Positions 1 through 11,300 of a stretch of 39,889 bases of DNA are shown one piece after another. A program made the position numbers and the translations under genes. This stretch comes from Azolla pinnata (taxonomy: Eukaryota > Streptophyta > Polypodiopsida > Salviniales > Salviniaceae): contig JBBBWG010033396.1 of the NCBI GenBank assembly GCA_037176905.1, forward strand, positions 1 to 39,889, in the 5' to 3' direction. The notes beneath the pieces were generated by a model. It saw only the letters and a program-made list of their open reading frames with translations, made no database searches and had not been told where the DNA came from. The first letter of the stretch is position 1. Every line of letters begins with the position of its first letter.

Positions 1-35
1 TAGGGTTAGGGTTAGGGTTAGGGTTAGGGTTAGGG
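1..35 (+). repeat. Short TTAGGG telomere-like array
   Basis: A partial unit followed by five exact TTAGGG units opens the window, then the sequence changes to TTTCATCC. The repeat is the six-base kind, not the seven-base TTTAGGG usual in plants. The G-rich strand points into the window, whereas a native left chromosome end would show CCCTAA on this strand. It is therefore more likely an interstitial array or a promoter telo-box cluster than a true chromosome end. Another TTTAGGG-like motif follows at about 92-99. Confidence 0.85.
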
Positions 36-89
36 TTTCATCCATCTCTTTCTTTTTGTCCGTGTGTGAAGCGGACAATGGGATTTTTT

Positions 90-240
90 CTTTAGGGTTT
101 GGAAGAGCTTTACTATAAAAACGAGACGCTTCCATCGTCTTTTTCTTCTATCGTCTTCTCTCGTGAGCTTCTCTCTCTGTTTCATCTCCCTCCTTCCTTT
201 CCTTCTGCAAGGTGCACTCTGTCTGTCGCCGCTTCCATCC
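90..240 (+). promoter_or_regulatory. Probable plant promoter and pyrimidine-rich leader
   Basis: A telo-box-like TTTAGGGTTT lies at about 91-100 and a TATA-like CTATAAAAAC at about 112-121. A CT-rich stretch follows (about 135-215), typical of plant 5' leaders. The next ATG in a reasonable context is at 241. The arrangement of telo-box, TATA box, CT-rich leader and ATG suggests transcription to the right. No transcription data support it. Confidence 0.4.
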
Positions 241-393
241 ATGGCAACAGGCAATTTCTCCTCTGGGGCCTTCTCTCAGGCCTCCAGGTCTTTGCTTACA
301 GCGATTCTTCGCCCAGACCACTCACTCGCTGTGAAGAAGGGCTCTATGTCTCTCGTGATCACGCGAGTCTTTCGTCTCTTGGGCACAGTATAG
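241..393 (+). CDS. Short ORF after the left-edge promoter, function unknown
   Basis: The ATG at 241 opens a 50-residue frame (begins MATGNFSSGAF, ends at TAG 391-393). It is rich in Ser, Arg, Leu and Val and low in acidic residues, so it could be the first exon of an organelle-targeted protein or simply a small ORF. An upstream in-frame ATG at 163 would lengthen it to 76 residues. A possible splice donor (TTC then GTAAGG) lies near 520. I do not recognise any family, and downstream plus-strand exons were not found. Confidence 0.2.
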   Translation: MATGNFSSGAFSQASRSLLTAILRPDHSLAVKKGSMSLVITRVFRLLGTV

Positions 394-489
394 CTATACC
401 TCGCCGCCATGTCTCCGCGGAGAAGGCTTGCCATGCCTGCCGGCTCGCCGCTTGCTTGCAGCCGATCGACCCGGAGCCCCCTCCATAGC

Positions 490-1393
490 CCCCGGCCCCC
501 CCCTCTAATTTAGGGGAGTTCGTAAGGTCTCACATCCGTGCTCAACCAGGTGTTAAAGACCCCTCGAAGGATTCATCCGACTGTGCTCTTGCCAGATTTG
601 TTGTACACAGCTCTATTGAAACAGACGGTTCCCGCTTTGCATGCATGCTGGGACCTTCACTCTGTCGTAGAAGAAACCTTGATTTGAACGGAACGCATGC
701 GAACTGTTTGTTTTGACAACATACAGAAGCAATTTTGCAAAGCCTATTTTGATCCGAACTTTCTCTGTCAATCTTCTCGTGAATCAAGTCTGTGTAAAGA
801 AATGGGCAAAAGTGGGCTCGATGAAAGGGTGCAGAAGCTTGCTGATTGCGTCTTAGAGACTTGCTGATTGCATCTAAGAGAGCATCTGTGACGAAGCCAT
901 GTATCAAGCAGACAATCAAGGATGAAAGTTTTGTTTTTTCTATGAATTGCCTAGTCTGTCAGAACCACAGCACAGAAGGCATTTCATCGCAAGGCGGTTA
1001 ATCAAAATCTTGCAGTCCGTTAGTGCCCCACACGATTGAAACTCGCATAGTACACAAAATTAACCAGCCAATGAAGTAATTAAGTTTCCCTTCATGAACA
1101 ATGATTATTGCTCATATCTGTCAGAACTACAAGCCATTCTAAAGCCATGCAATCCTCAAATCTGACAGTGTCCGCAAGATTGAAACACGCATAGGTAAGT
1201 AGCTACATCAGACACGTTTTGTTGTAGAAAAACCCTATGAACAAACATTAAGAATCTCCAAGTCCCATAGGCAACAGTAGTAAAACCCCTGATGCAGACA
1301 ATGTCAGCAGAAGAGAAGGATGACTTAAGATTTGTCTTAATTGAGACGGATAAAATAGTTGAATGGGATTTAAATGAGGATATAATGCTTCCT
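490..1393. other. Intergenic stretch, no supported gene
   Basis: No ORF here has recognisable protein-like character. The right part (about 1150-1393) is probably the 3' UTR and downstream flank of the minus-strand gene ending at 1394. Confidence 0.4.
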
Positions 1394-2632
1394 TCACTCA
1401 TCATCAGTTTCGTGATGCGGATCAATCTGATACTCTTCTTGGCTTGTGCCGCTCCAGCTTGACTTGTATCGGACATGATGAGTGTCTCTGCTCCACAAGC
1501 CTTTGGGTCTGACCCCATCATAGATGCAAGCATCGCCACTAAATGGCAATGCCTTTGAATGCATCTGCTGAAGCTTTGCCTTGAAATCATCCCGGAGCAA
1601 AGACAGCCCACCGCAAAACCTCCTACTACTAGTCTCGTTCCTCTTCTTCAATCTACTACTACTACTCCCGCGTCCTCTATCGCCTTTCTCTTCTTCCTCA
1701 TCAATTTCATCGTCATCGTTGTCACCATCTTCATCGTTGTCTTCGTCCTCATCATGCCGGTGGTGTTGGTGCTTGACATTGCGCTCATCATCCATGGCTT
1801 TGCTCTCTCCTTTCTGTTTCTTCAGCTCTGCCACATTCTTCCCCTGCCTCTTCCCAATGCAATTCAGCAGTTCTTCCATGTTCTTGCTCTGTTTCACCCC
1901 CGAGCTCCTGCTCTCATTCTTGTTGGGAGTGACCAGTTCATCCGGGCTGAACGCATCAGGGCTGTATGGTTCCTTGCCCTTTGCTGCTGGGGCTGGGGCA
2001 GGTGCTGCTGTTGCAGCCGCCATCGGTGGAGATGCAGGTGGAGGAGGAGAAGGAGAAGGAAGGTGTTGTTGAGCTGTTGTCTGCTTCGCCTTACATCTCG
2101 GGCTAGGCGACAGTGTCCGAGGAGCAGCAGCAGCAGCAGCAGCAGGTCGGAGAGGTGGTGCTGCTTCGGCCAGCGAGGTGCTGCTATGGCGATGGAGTTT
2201 CCTTGGGCTCACTGAACGAGACCTGGAGTGCGGCTTGCCATAGCCATGGTGGTTCATGAGAATGGCAAGGTCGATTTGGGCGAAGCACATCTGGATCTCC
2301 TCCACGGTGGGCTGAGCAGACAGCCGCATGGGCTCATTGAAAGCCATACTGTTGATGTCGTTGGAGGGAGCCCGCGACCGATGCGAAGGAGGAGAACAAG
2401 GCCCACCAAACAACACATCATCGTAAAGCTGGGACGTCTCCTCTGTCTCTGTGGCTTCAGAGATGCCCTCGGCCTCCTCACCGCCAAGGCGCAGCTGCTC
2501 TTGGATGTCCTCGGGGAGATCAGAGAGCTTGACGTAGAGGGAGTGATCTTCTCTGCTCTTGATGATCTTGGGTTGCTCTCTGATGAGCGTCGCGGCGGAA
2601 GAAGAAGAGGAAGAGGTTGTTGGCGCCGCCAT
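1394..2632 (-). CDS. Acidic, low-complexity protein of unknown function
   Basis: An intronless ORF of 412 residues. An in-frame TAA abuts the ATG at 2632 directly upstream, which supports this start. The N-terminus (about 1-130) is not repetitive: it has Lys-Leu-Ser-Asp-Leu-Pro-Glu and a segment around TVEEIQMCFAQIDLAILM that looks helical. The middle has Ser/Arg-rich, poly-Ala and Pro-rich runs. About residues 280-320 are a long Asp/Glu block preceded by a His-rich stretch. The C-terminus (about 340-412) is again ordered-looking, with a Gly-Leu-Ser-Leu-Leu motif and ALPFSGDACIYDGVRPKGLW, ending in acidic residues. The two ordered ends suggest real conserved blocks joined by a disordered linker. 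I do not recognise the family; a nuclear role would be an inference from the basic and acidic tracts only. Confidence 0.75.
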   Translation of the reverse strand: MAAPTTSSSSSSAATLIREQPKIIKSREDHSLYVKLSDLPEDIQEQLRLGGEEAEGISEATETEETSQLYDDVLFGGPCSPPSHRSRAPSNDINSMAFNEPMRLSAQPTVEEIQMCFAQIDLAILMNHHGYGKPHSRSRSVSPRKLHRHSSTSLAEAAPPLRPAAAAAAAPRTLSPSPRCKAKQTTAQQHLPSPSPPPPASPPMAAATAAPAPAPAAKGKEPYSPDAFSPDELVTPNKNESRSSGVKQSKNMEELLNCIGKRQGKNVAELKKQKGESKAMDDERNVKHQHHRHDEDEDNDEDGDNDDDEIDEEEEKGDRGRGSSSSRLKKRNETSSRRFCGGLSLLRDDFKAKLQQMHSKALPFSGDACIYDGVRPKGLWSRDTHHVRYKSSWSGTSQEEYQIDPHHETDDE

Positions 2633-2705
2633 TTACGCTATGCTGATGGTTGGCGGCGGGCTGTTGAAGATGATCGGATATGGAGGATGCTTTGAAGCAG
2701 AATAA

Positions 2706-3035
2706 GAGACGGAGATCTGCTGGGAGTTTTTGGCGGACTTCATCTGCATCAGAACAAACCTGGAAGATGCTGATGAAGAAGAAGAAATGGAGATCTGCTG
2801 GAGCTTTTGGCAGACTTCATCCGCTTCAGAACAAACCTGGAAGACACTGATGAAGAAGAACAAGAGACGGAGATCTGGTGGGAGCTTTTGGCAGACTTCA
2901 TCCGCTTCAGAACAAACCTGGAAGATGCTGATGGAGAAGAAGAAGACCTGGAAGATGCTGATGAAGAAGAGATGGAGATCGGCTGGAGCTTTTGGCAGAC
3001 TTCGTCCGCTTCAGAACAAACCTGCGGGCTTGGAA
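2706..3035. repeat. 78-bp minisatellite upstream of the acidic-protein gene
   Basis: Four imperfect direct copies start near 2706, 2784, 2862 and 2970, each containing GGAGATC-GCTGG, GCTTTTGGCAGACTTC and CAGAACAAACCTGG. The spacing is 78, 78 and about 108 bp; the longer last interval holds an extra partial duplication of CCTGGAAGATGCTGATG. Long reading frames run through it on both strands because of the repeat composition. It lies where the promoter or 5' UTR of the minus-strand gene at 1394-2632 should be. A telo-box (AAACCCTAACC) follows at about 3050. Confidence 0.85.
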
Positions 3036-3059
3036 GCAGATGCAGAGGAAAACCCTAAC

Positions 3060-3836
3060 CTGTTACAACAATATCCGTCCTTGGCACAAAAGAGAGGAGT
3101 GGCGCTCCTTCTGTGTTTCTTCGCCCCTTCATATCTCTCCTTCAGACCGACGGTTGTCTGTTGGCGCTTCAACAGACACTCTCTCCCCAAATTTACATAT
3201 TTTAGATAAAGTCAAAAGGTATTGCATACATATATTCCTTCATTTTTCCCTCAGTTTTCTGGGGGCAAAATTACAACACTACAGGATAGACCATAATTTT
3301 GCTCTGTACAAAAAAACGGAAAAAATATAGCAGAGATGGATACAAGAGCAGAGATATCCAACAGTTTTTAAGACTTGGTTGGACGATCTATCCAACGGTT
3401 TTTAGATTTAGAATACTTCCTTCACCTGAATGGAAATTCTCCAGACTCCACAACAGTTTCCTCTCATGCAAAAAACTGCAGATGGACAAATGTATAATAA
3501 TATAATATGCCTGGTTTTTATATAATGTGAACCCTCCCTCCTCAAAACTTCCATTCCCAAAATGCTAAACTCTTTGTGGATGACGGTACACAAACCTCCA
3601 TAACTACACACATATTCACAGTTATTATGTACACAATCCGGCTTTTCGCTTGCGAGAATGAGAAAAATATGATTTTGCACAAGAGTAAACCTTAAACAGT
3701 AAAAATATCGAATGAATCTACATTTACTTTAGCAGCAAAACATATGCTGTTGTTTCCTGAAGCAACTTCATGAACAAGATTGCACCATTCTGGTAGATAG
3801 ATGTACAGATATATAAAGATTAGAATCTTAGACGAG
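3060..3836. other. Intergenic stretch, AT-rich
   Basis: No supported exon. The left part is probably promoter sequence of the gene at 1394-2632; the right part (about 3500-3836) is probably the 3' UTR of the multi-exon minus-strand locus whose last exon ends at 3837. Confidence 0.35.
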
Positions 3837-6800
3837 TCACGTCCACCTTGGTATCGTTTTGTCCAGCGCTCTACCAATTTCATCAACATAGGACGTCCAT
3901 ACATGATAAAGAGTTCCAACGACTTCTAAGCTCTCAACATTTTCCGCAACTATATACGCAAATCCATACTGCAGTAGAAAGGGTATGGTACCTAAAGAAG
4001 ATGAATGGGCGCAAGTAGCAAAACCTTTGGCAGTCCACAGGATAAGTCAGAAAACGAAACACTTTTCCTGTTTCGAAGACCTGGTTCTTGTTGGTGACCT
4101 GTCTGTCTTCTTGACACCTGGCATTGACAGGAGGGGCAAACACAAGGAATCTAACAAACATTGCATGCAATGCAAAGATTCTACAGGATCCTCATGATCA
4201 AGCACCATTGCCACATCTCAAAATGATCAAGCAAAAACCTATGATAATCATCTTGTCGCCTCAAGGAAAACTCGAAAACAGATTAGCATCCAGGATACAA
4301 TCAAACTGATGTAAGACAAATTTCATGTCATGCTATATAGAGACTGTCCAAATTTCATGTCTCCAAATTTGGCCATAGTTATTCTCCCTGCTGAATATGG
4401 TTCTCTTCAACTCAAAGTCGTTGGTGAGTCAAATGGCACCTTAAAGAAAACTAGAAACAGGTATATCACCTCAAGGAAAACTAGAAACAGAGATATACAA
4501 TCAAACCAATGTAACTGGGGTTTCTAAGACGAATTCCTTGCCATGGTATATTCAGACTGTCAAAATAGGAAAGAGGAAAAAAGCTTAGGCCATGATTACC
4601 TACCTATAAGGAATATAGTCATGGAAAAGGGATAGTGTGCTTCATCTCATAATCACTGGTAACCCAATTGAGAGAAGTAGAGTTTTCAGTAAAGGGATCA
4701 TGTATAGCCACCAGATATGTCAGGCAGGTCCATGGAGCCCATGTATGCTTGGGACTTCCATCCAAGAATATGTCCATCATTGGGATGTATACAGCTATGT
4801 TAAAAGCACCCTATCTATAGAGGTCATGTGTCATAATTATGTTGCAGGAGCAGAAACTAAAAACTGGAGAATTTTTGTAATCGCCACTTGAGATGGCGCT
4901 GATCCTAAACGCTGATCCTAAAGATACGTCAGCATATATCATCTTACATCATTCTTTACACAAGGATTCCTATTTGGTAAGGATACGTTCAATATACAAT
5001 GCATCACAATGCTTCATCATTTGCATCCTACCAAAAGTTATGGATCTCCTAAGATGGCATCCAGTCACCAGGGTAAAAAGTCGGGGAATTTAGTAGGCAA
5101 TGAGGATTTTCAAATCTTAAATTTTAAAATCCTAACCTGCTCTGAGAAGAAGCAGTGTATCAGAGATGACAGCTGTCATTGTAAACTTAAATTACATTAC
5201 ACAGCAGACTCTGCCGTTATAAGCCTTCATCCAAACCATTCCCTTTCCAGCATCAAAATCTTTTTTTCTGCTCAAAATTAAGTTTAGGGATCCAAGAGCC
5301 AACAAGTTTTTCGAGGAATCTTTTATTCCAGGACTGTATGATAGCTTTTCTCCACCAATTTGTTTCTTCTACTCTCCCCGCCCAAAGATGAAACAAAGTA
5401 AATCAAGGCTACTGGGGAGACCAGAGGACGTACCTAAGTCTTAATACCATCTATTCGATCTCATATCATCATAACAAGAAAATCCTTCATATATGCTACA
5501 AACAGCAAATTTATTTCGCTAAATAGACATACAAAAGGAATTATGATACCTGTCGAATATATTCTTCCCACGTAGGTAATGGCATCCCTATGTGCAAAAG
5601 AGGTTTAAACTCTCCTGTGAATTTGAACTCTCTCTTTTTCTCTCTCTTGCAAACTTTCTCTTCTGGAGAATGGGATGTGAAAAAATATTCCTCCAAATTA
5701 TTAAAGCACCCATAATCGTGATTGCCCAACAGTTCCTACATTTTAACAGCAATATCTTGCATCATGGATTTGAATTTCCTTTCAGGATTCAGCCATAAGC
5801 ATGAGATCTGAGATTTCATGTAGCTGCATTTGAAAACCTTTCTTTCATTCAAAAACACTACCAACAGCAACAAAAGCCTAGCAGCCCATGAAAATATTTC
5901 AAACACTACTTTGAAAAGTATGCAGTGTTAGTACAATGGAATAGCAGTCCATGGTAGTATATTAAAAAATTGTTCGCACTTTTCCATTACTCTATTACAG
6001 AACAGTCAAACAGTATACAACACACTTAATATGGCCCTCTCCAAGTGTAATGTACTGTTCTATGTCTTATGTTAAACCAAGGCAGCAGTTTCCCAGTAGC
6101 TCACAGATCCTTTTCTTACATCAGAATAGTTAAGACGTCACATCTCAGGTTTCTACCTTCCTGGGGATATACTTTTGCAACATGTCTCAGGCATTACTAT
6201 ATATTGATAATTATTGCATCTCAGACCATTATCCATGTAAAATGACTATGAGCTATCCATAAGGTACCAAAGGGTTATTGAAAGTGCACTAGACAGGAAT
6301 CCCAGCCATTAAGAACACTATAAAGAAACAGAGCAGGGAGAGCCAAAATAAACACTATAAAGACTCTATAAAGACATAGAGCCATGCAGAGCCAAGATAA
6401 GCATTCTGCATTGCAACCATTAAGAACACTATAAAGCAACAGGGCAGGGAAAGCCAAAATAAACACTATAAAGCCTCTATAAAGACATACGGCCATGCAG
6501 AGCCAAGATAAGCATTCTGCATTGCAAGGACATTATCTTACTTTTGTATATGACAGGTGGGAGAGAGATAAGAGTATATACCATACCCTTGAAATACTCA
6601 AGATATGGTCACATAAAGTGTTACAAAGGTCTAATCAGCATGAATAAGCCACAGGGTTATTCCTCAGTCACAAGCTGTATAAATTCAACTCATCTTCCAA
6701 ACCTGATATTTCAGAGGAAAATCCGTCATTTATAGCTCATGTATTAGCAGTCATGAAGTTTGAACAGCATAATTACAGCTGTATGAAACCGATTTCATGC

Positions 6801-8355
6801 TAGTTTAAGGTCAAATTCGGTAATTAAGAGAAGACAATGCCCTGAAAACCCAAGGGTTCCTCTGCAAGGTTCATCCAAAGACGGTGTGTCGAATCTCGAG
6901 ATCAGTCAGGCTGAAATGAACAGTCAATGGACCATAGGATATTCCTGTTATGCCCCAGGGGCTAAGGAGATCAGGTAAATGGAAAGATGATTATCAATGT
7001 AAAGAAAGAAAGGATCAAGTTATAAAAGGTCAAATCTACCCATCAAAGCATAATCGACACAGAGTTAACACTTTTCTAAATGGACCCTGCTCTATATTTT
7101 ACATATGTCATCCCTAAATCCCAGAAGCAGAAACATTACGCAACACCATATGTGCCACCAATTGGCGTGCTTCATACAGCAAACTCACTAACAACATAGT
7201 CAATTTCTCCTCTTTCACAAAACATTATGCAGGTTTTCTTACATAAAGTTTATCTCTATCCTTCCTGCATCACACATCTCTCACTTCAACCTGTATTTAT
7301 CAATACCCTAATGAAAGCCTAGCGCCTTTGGTAGATATGTGCATTTTCTTACATACATGAACTTAACTATCTCTTATCCTCCATCCTGCATCATCTGTCT
7401 CTCTTCTTAAGGGTTCTTCCTTCAGTCCTAAGAGTCAATATTCCATGAGCTGTAATGCAAGCCAAAGAGACTTTTGGTGGATGAGTGCATTCCATGGAAG
7501 CAGGAAATTCACTATACCATGCAGATTCTATCAAATTCTCTGAAAATTTCTTCAACCAATAAAACCCCTCAGCCAATAAGAGTATATAGATATATGAGAA
7601 ATTAATTTGAAACAAACTCATGCCAAGTGTACTTTCTAAAGAATGCTTGCCTTTTAATCAGGTTTCCTTGAATTGACTGAATCGGTTTCCTCTCACTAAT
7701 GCTTATAGAATGTATGAATACATAATGTCCCCACAATTTATGGAAGTCTACAGTCCCCAATCTGTAAAGACAATAAAGGCTGTAAACGTCACACCAAATG
7801 TTACAACTCGAGCGACAAAAAATTTACGTAAGATGTAAGTGGAAAGGTAGAAGAAGATGTACATTGAAAATAGGAATTAACATTAAGACTAAAAAGATAA
7901 ATATAAATGTCCCAACAATCCTAAAGATTAGAATGTCTATCTTAGACACGTCCTTTCAAAATGTTTCTAAATAGGAAGATATACCTCACATAACTTGCAT
8001 CGAGAACTTTTGTTAAGGCTACAAAGATCCTATATTGACTGATCCTCAAAAGGATGTAAAACCTAAATCCAAACAGCTCCATCATTTGAAAATCACAAAA
8101 TTCATAAAATAGCTCCAACAAAATATAGATCTTAAGTGAATACAGCCACCCACCTGCAAGAACTGTCAAAGCATCCTAGAAAAATTGCTTTCATAAAGAG
8201 CATAGAAGTCAGCTAATTAGAAGGGTGAGAAATCCTACCTCTATTCACTTTTAGTTCGTTTTAAATTGAGAATTTTGTCGAGCCCCCCCAAGCATACTTA
8301 CTACAGGCAAGAAATCAAAGCATTCCTCAACACATTCCCGATCTACTAAACCCAT
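3837..8355 (-). CDS. Probable multi-exon gene of unknown function (partial exon model)
   Basis: Several minus-strand segments have protein-like sequence bounded by good splice sites. (a) 8355-8302: ATG, 18 codons ending LPV, then a strong donor GTAAGT. (b) 5735-5550: acceptor TAG, 62 codons from ELLGNHDYGCF to PTWEEYIRQ, then donor GTATCA, phase 0. (c) 5368-5201: acceptor TAG, 56 codons starting KKQIGGEKLSYSPGIK, phase 0, so (b) and (c) join cleanly. (d) 3991-3837: acceptor CTTTAG, then QYGFAYIVAENVESLEVV and a TGA stop, entered in phase 1. Exons between (a) and (b) and between (c) and (d) were not resolved, so the protein cannot be assembled. Exon (a) may instead be 3' UTR of the neighbouring RING gene. 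The GNHD in exon (b) also occurs in metallophosphatases, but nothing else there fits that family. I do not recognise the product. Confidence 0.4.
4257..4560. repeat. Diverged direct duplication inside the unknown locus
   Basis: The block near 4257-4345 (CTCAAGGAAAACTCGAAAACAG, then ATACAATCAAAC and GTAAGACAAATT) recurs in diverged form near 4469-4560 (CTCAAGGAAAACTAGAAACAG, then ATACAATCAAACC and TAAGACGAATT). A further short partial copy of AAAGAAAACTAGAAACAG lies at about 4443. It probably lies in an intron. Confidence 0.6.
6306..6527. repeat. 111-bp tandem duplication
   Basis: Two head-to-tail copies, 6306-6416 and 6417-6527, differ at only a few bases. Each begins CCATTAAGAACACTATAAAG and ends GCATTCTGCATTGCAA. 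A smaller internal repeat, ACTATAAAG/TCTATAAAG, recurs within each unit. It lies in a non-coding part of the unknown minus-strand locus. Confidence 0.9.
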
Positions 8356-8377
8356 ATATGACCAAATCAGCAAGTCC

Positions 8378-11300
8378 TCAATCTGATTCTGATTTATTCT
8401 CAGCATCATCCTCTTCTGCATCTGATTTTGCTGATTTCTCAGGTTGCTCTGAGCCATTCTTTGGTGACTCCTTGGAAACATCCGAGCGGTTAGAACTGTA
8501 AAACAAAAAAGAAAACGAATTGACTCTTTCCGTAATATGAACTTGTAATTCTCACAAAATAAAAACAGTGGTCCATAAAAACAACTTTAATAAAGACTGA
8601 ACATACTGCTTCTGTTTCTTTGCACCATCTTGCTTGATGCTCATAACTAATTCCAATGTCTTCTTGTTATGTTCTTCTGTTTTCGAGTGATCTTCCAAGC
8701 CTTGCACTGTGAAACAATCAACTCGACATATTCGACACCAGCCAGAGCTTCCTCCTTGCTTTCTTTTTCTTCCAAATTCCACAGCATCACGATCGCCTCC
8801 ATCATTATATGGGCCCTAGAAAGGTAAAATGTAAAAAAGTCTCTATCAAGAAAATTATTTTCATTAAGCTAGTTGCGTGCATGTGGAAAATCACTTACTG
8901 ATTTGAAGTAGGGGCCACCATTGGGAAACCCAAGTGGAGGTCTTGGCAAACCAAAATTGTGAGGAAAACCTGGTCCAGGTCCAGGTCCACCTCCACGACC
9001 AAGATGGAATTGCCTCCCTGGATTCATAGGATCATGCAAAAGAGGGTTTGGATGCAGATCAGAACCCTTTAATCTAGACTCATCAAACCTATATGCATCT
9101 CGACCCAGATCAGGGGGACCACCATGCCCTGCATGTGAAGAATCAAAATGACCGGGAAATCCATATGGTTCCCTCCAGCCTGAAGTAGACGCATCTCTTC
9201 TTGGTGGTAACAGTCCAGTTTCTCTTCCAGGGCTGTGAATAGAATCAGGCCTATTTCTTTTAGCATCTCCACGGGCACCTAAATAATCTGCAGGTAATGC
9301 AAGTCCATCTAGATGGCCACCCTTCATGTCAGGATGTGTACCAGAAAATCGACTAATATCAGTGGAAAACCCAGTTCTCGCCCTGTCCTCAAATGGCACA
9401 TTTGACCGGGATTCAAACTTCCGCCTTGAATCAATATCAGAGTCAAACCTCAACCTTGATCCTCTCTCCAATGAGAACATAGAGTACTTATCATCCAAAT
9501 GCCCTCCAGATCGTTCACTGTCAGGAGGGAATCTACCCCGCAAACTTGCATCCAAATGAAGTGGTGGGCGTCCAATATCCGCATCTGGAAACTTTACATG
9601 TGGTTCACCATCCAGCAAGAATGAAGGCCGAGGCTCCATATCAGGAAATCTGGGTCGTGTATCACCATCATGGTGGAATGGAAATCGATCACCATCCATT
9701 GGATACTTAGTTCGAGGATCAGTATCAAGATGAAAAGGATGACGAGGAGGTGTTCGTCGAATACTATGATCTGCAACTTGTCCCGTTCTAGGTCCAAATT
9801 CTGGTGAAATACCCTGGCGAAACGGATCAGGTTGATATTTGAGATGAGCCACTGTATCTAAAGAGTAACTAGATCGTAAAGCCACATCCTGTAAAGGACC
9901 ACCAAATTCGTTAATTTTATGGTGCAGAAGACCATATTCAGCAGGAAAATCGCGCCCATCTGGTGGAAATCCCGATCTGCCTAAATATTCAAGCCCAGCA
10001 GGAACTTGGGATGGAAACCCAGATCTACCTTCAGCTTCTACTTCAGCACCATGTAGGGATCCTCTAGGAGGCATATCAAGGGCACGGCTTGATGGATAGT
10101 GTGAATAAACATCTGATGGAACTTTAGGAGGGCTTTTGTCCCGGAAACCAAGATGTTGAGATGATATATCTGGTCTTAACATAGACCTCTGGTGCAATCT
10201 ATTTGGACCCTCCATACGGAACGCATCATCCGCACGACCAGTAAATTTCTCATTCTCTGTGGTTTTCCCACCTCTCGTTTCATTTTCAAATGCTGCAATC
10301 TGCTCCATCAAATGTCTATTGTGGTCACTTGATGATGATTTAGAACCAGGCATTGGGGGTGGTGGTGGTGGCAAGAAACCTCCTTGATCTGGATAATTTG
10401 TCTGAGGTCCTACACCAAGGAGTGCTGGATTTGGTGGGGATCGAGCATGAGACGGTGATTGACGCTCCATTGGAAAGCCATCAGGACCAGCAGGTCTCCA
10501 TGCAGAAGGTTGATCCTTCATAAAATTTTGTGGCACCCCAGTTTGCCCAGACAAACCAGGCCGTACATTCATATGCTGATGCATTCCTACCACAGGGTCT
10601 CTAGGGAAAGGCCGAGGTGCATTTTGCCCCATAAAATTCTGGACAATAGGAAACGTGGGAGCACCAGGCTGTGGCTGAAATGGAGCCCGTGGTCTCAAAG
10701 GATAATTTGGCATCACTGGTTCTGGCATATGCTGAGTTGGGAATTCCATAACTTTTTTTTTATTAGGAGACTGCTGATAAGGAAACGGTTGGTTGATCTG
10801 TTGAGAAAAAGGACGTGGCATTTGGGAGGGAATCTTTTGCTGAAAGGGATGATTAACTTGGGATGTATTAGGACCTTGATTCTGCTGAAACATATTATGA
10901 GCTTGATTCTGATGCAAGGAAGGAGCATGCTGATTAGGCTGCTTCTGAGTAACCTGACCTTGATGATGCTGAGATTGAGCCTCTTTTTGGGATGTTTGAG
11001 GACCATTCTGATTTTGTGTCATTTGCTTAATAGAGGGTGATTGTTGTACCTTTTCCGCAGGAAGTTGAGAAACTTGGTTTGCCAAAGATGGCTCTTTCTT
11101 GGCTTCTAAAGGCTCATCTTTGTTGTCTTGTAAGCCTACTTTCTTACTAGAAGCTTCTGTTTCCTTGTTTTCTGTCGGACTCAAGTTCTGTTCTGAACTT
11201 CTAACAATTTTGGCAGCAGAAGGATCAGTAGATGCTTGTTTGGTTTTTTCATCATGTTGACCATCATTTTTCTGTTTAGCAGAATCAGGGGATTCATTCG

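Noticed and set aside
1..35. True telomere at the chromosome end
   Set aside because: Only about 35 bases, and the G-rich strand points inward rather than toward the end.
1559..2695. Plus-strand frames of 155-218 residues overlapping the acidic-protein gene
   Set aside because: Antisense shadows of Asp/Glu, Ala and Ser codons; no plausible domain or splice structure.
5541..5735. Metallophosphatase because of GNHD
   Set aside because: Only the four-residue motif fits; no other metal-binding motif of the family is present in the exon or nearby.
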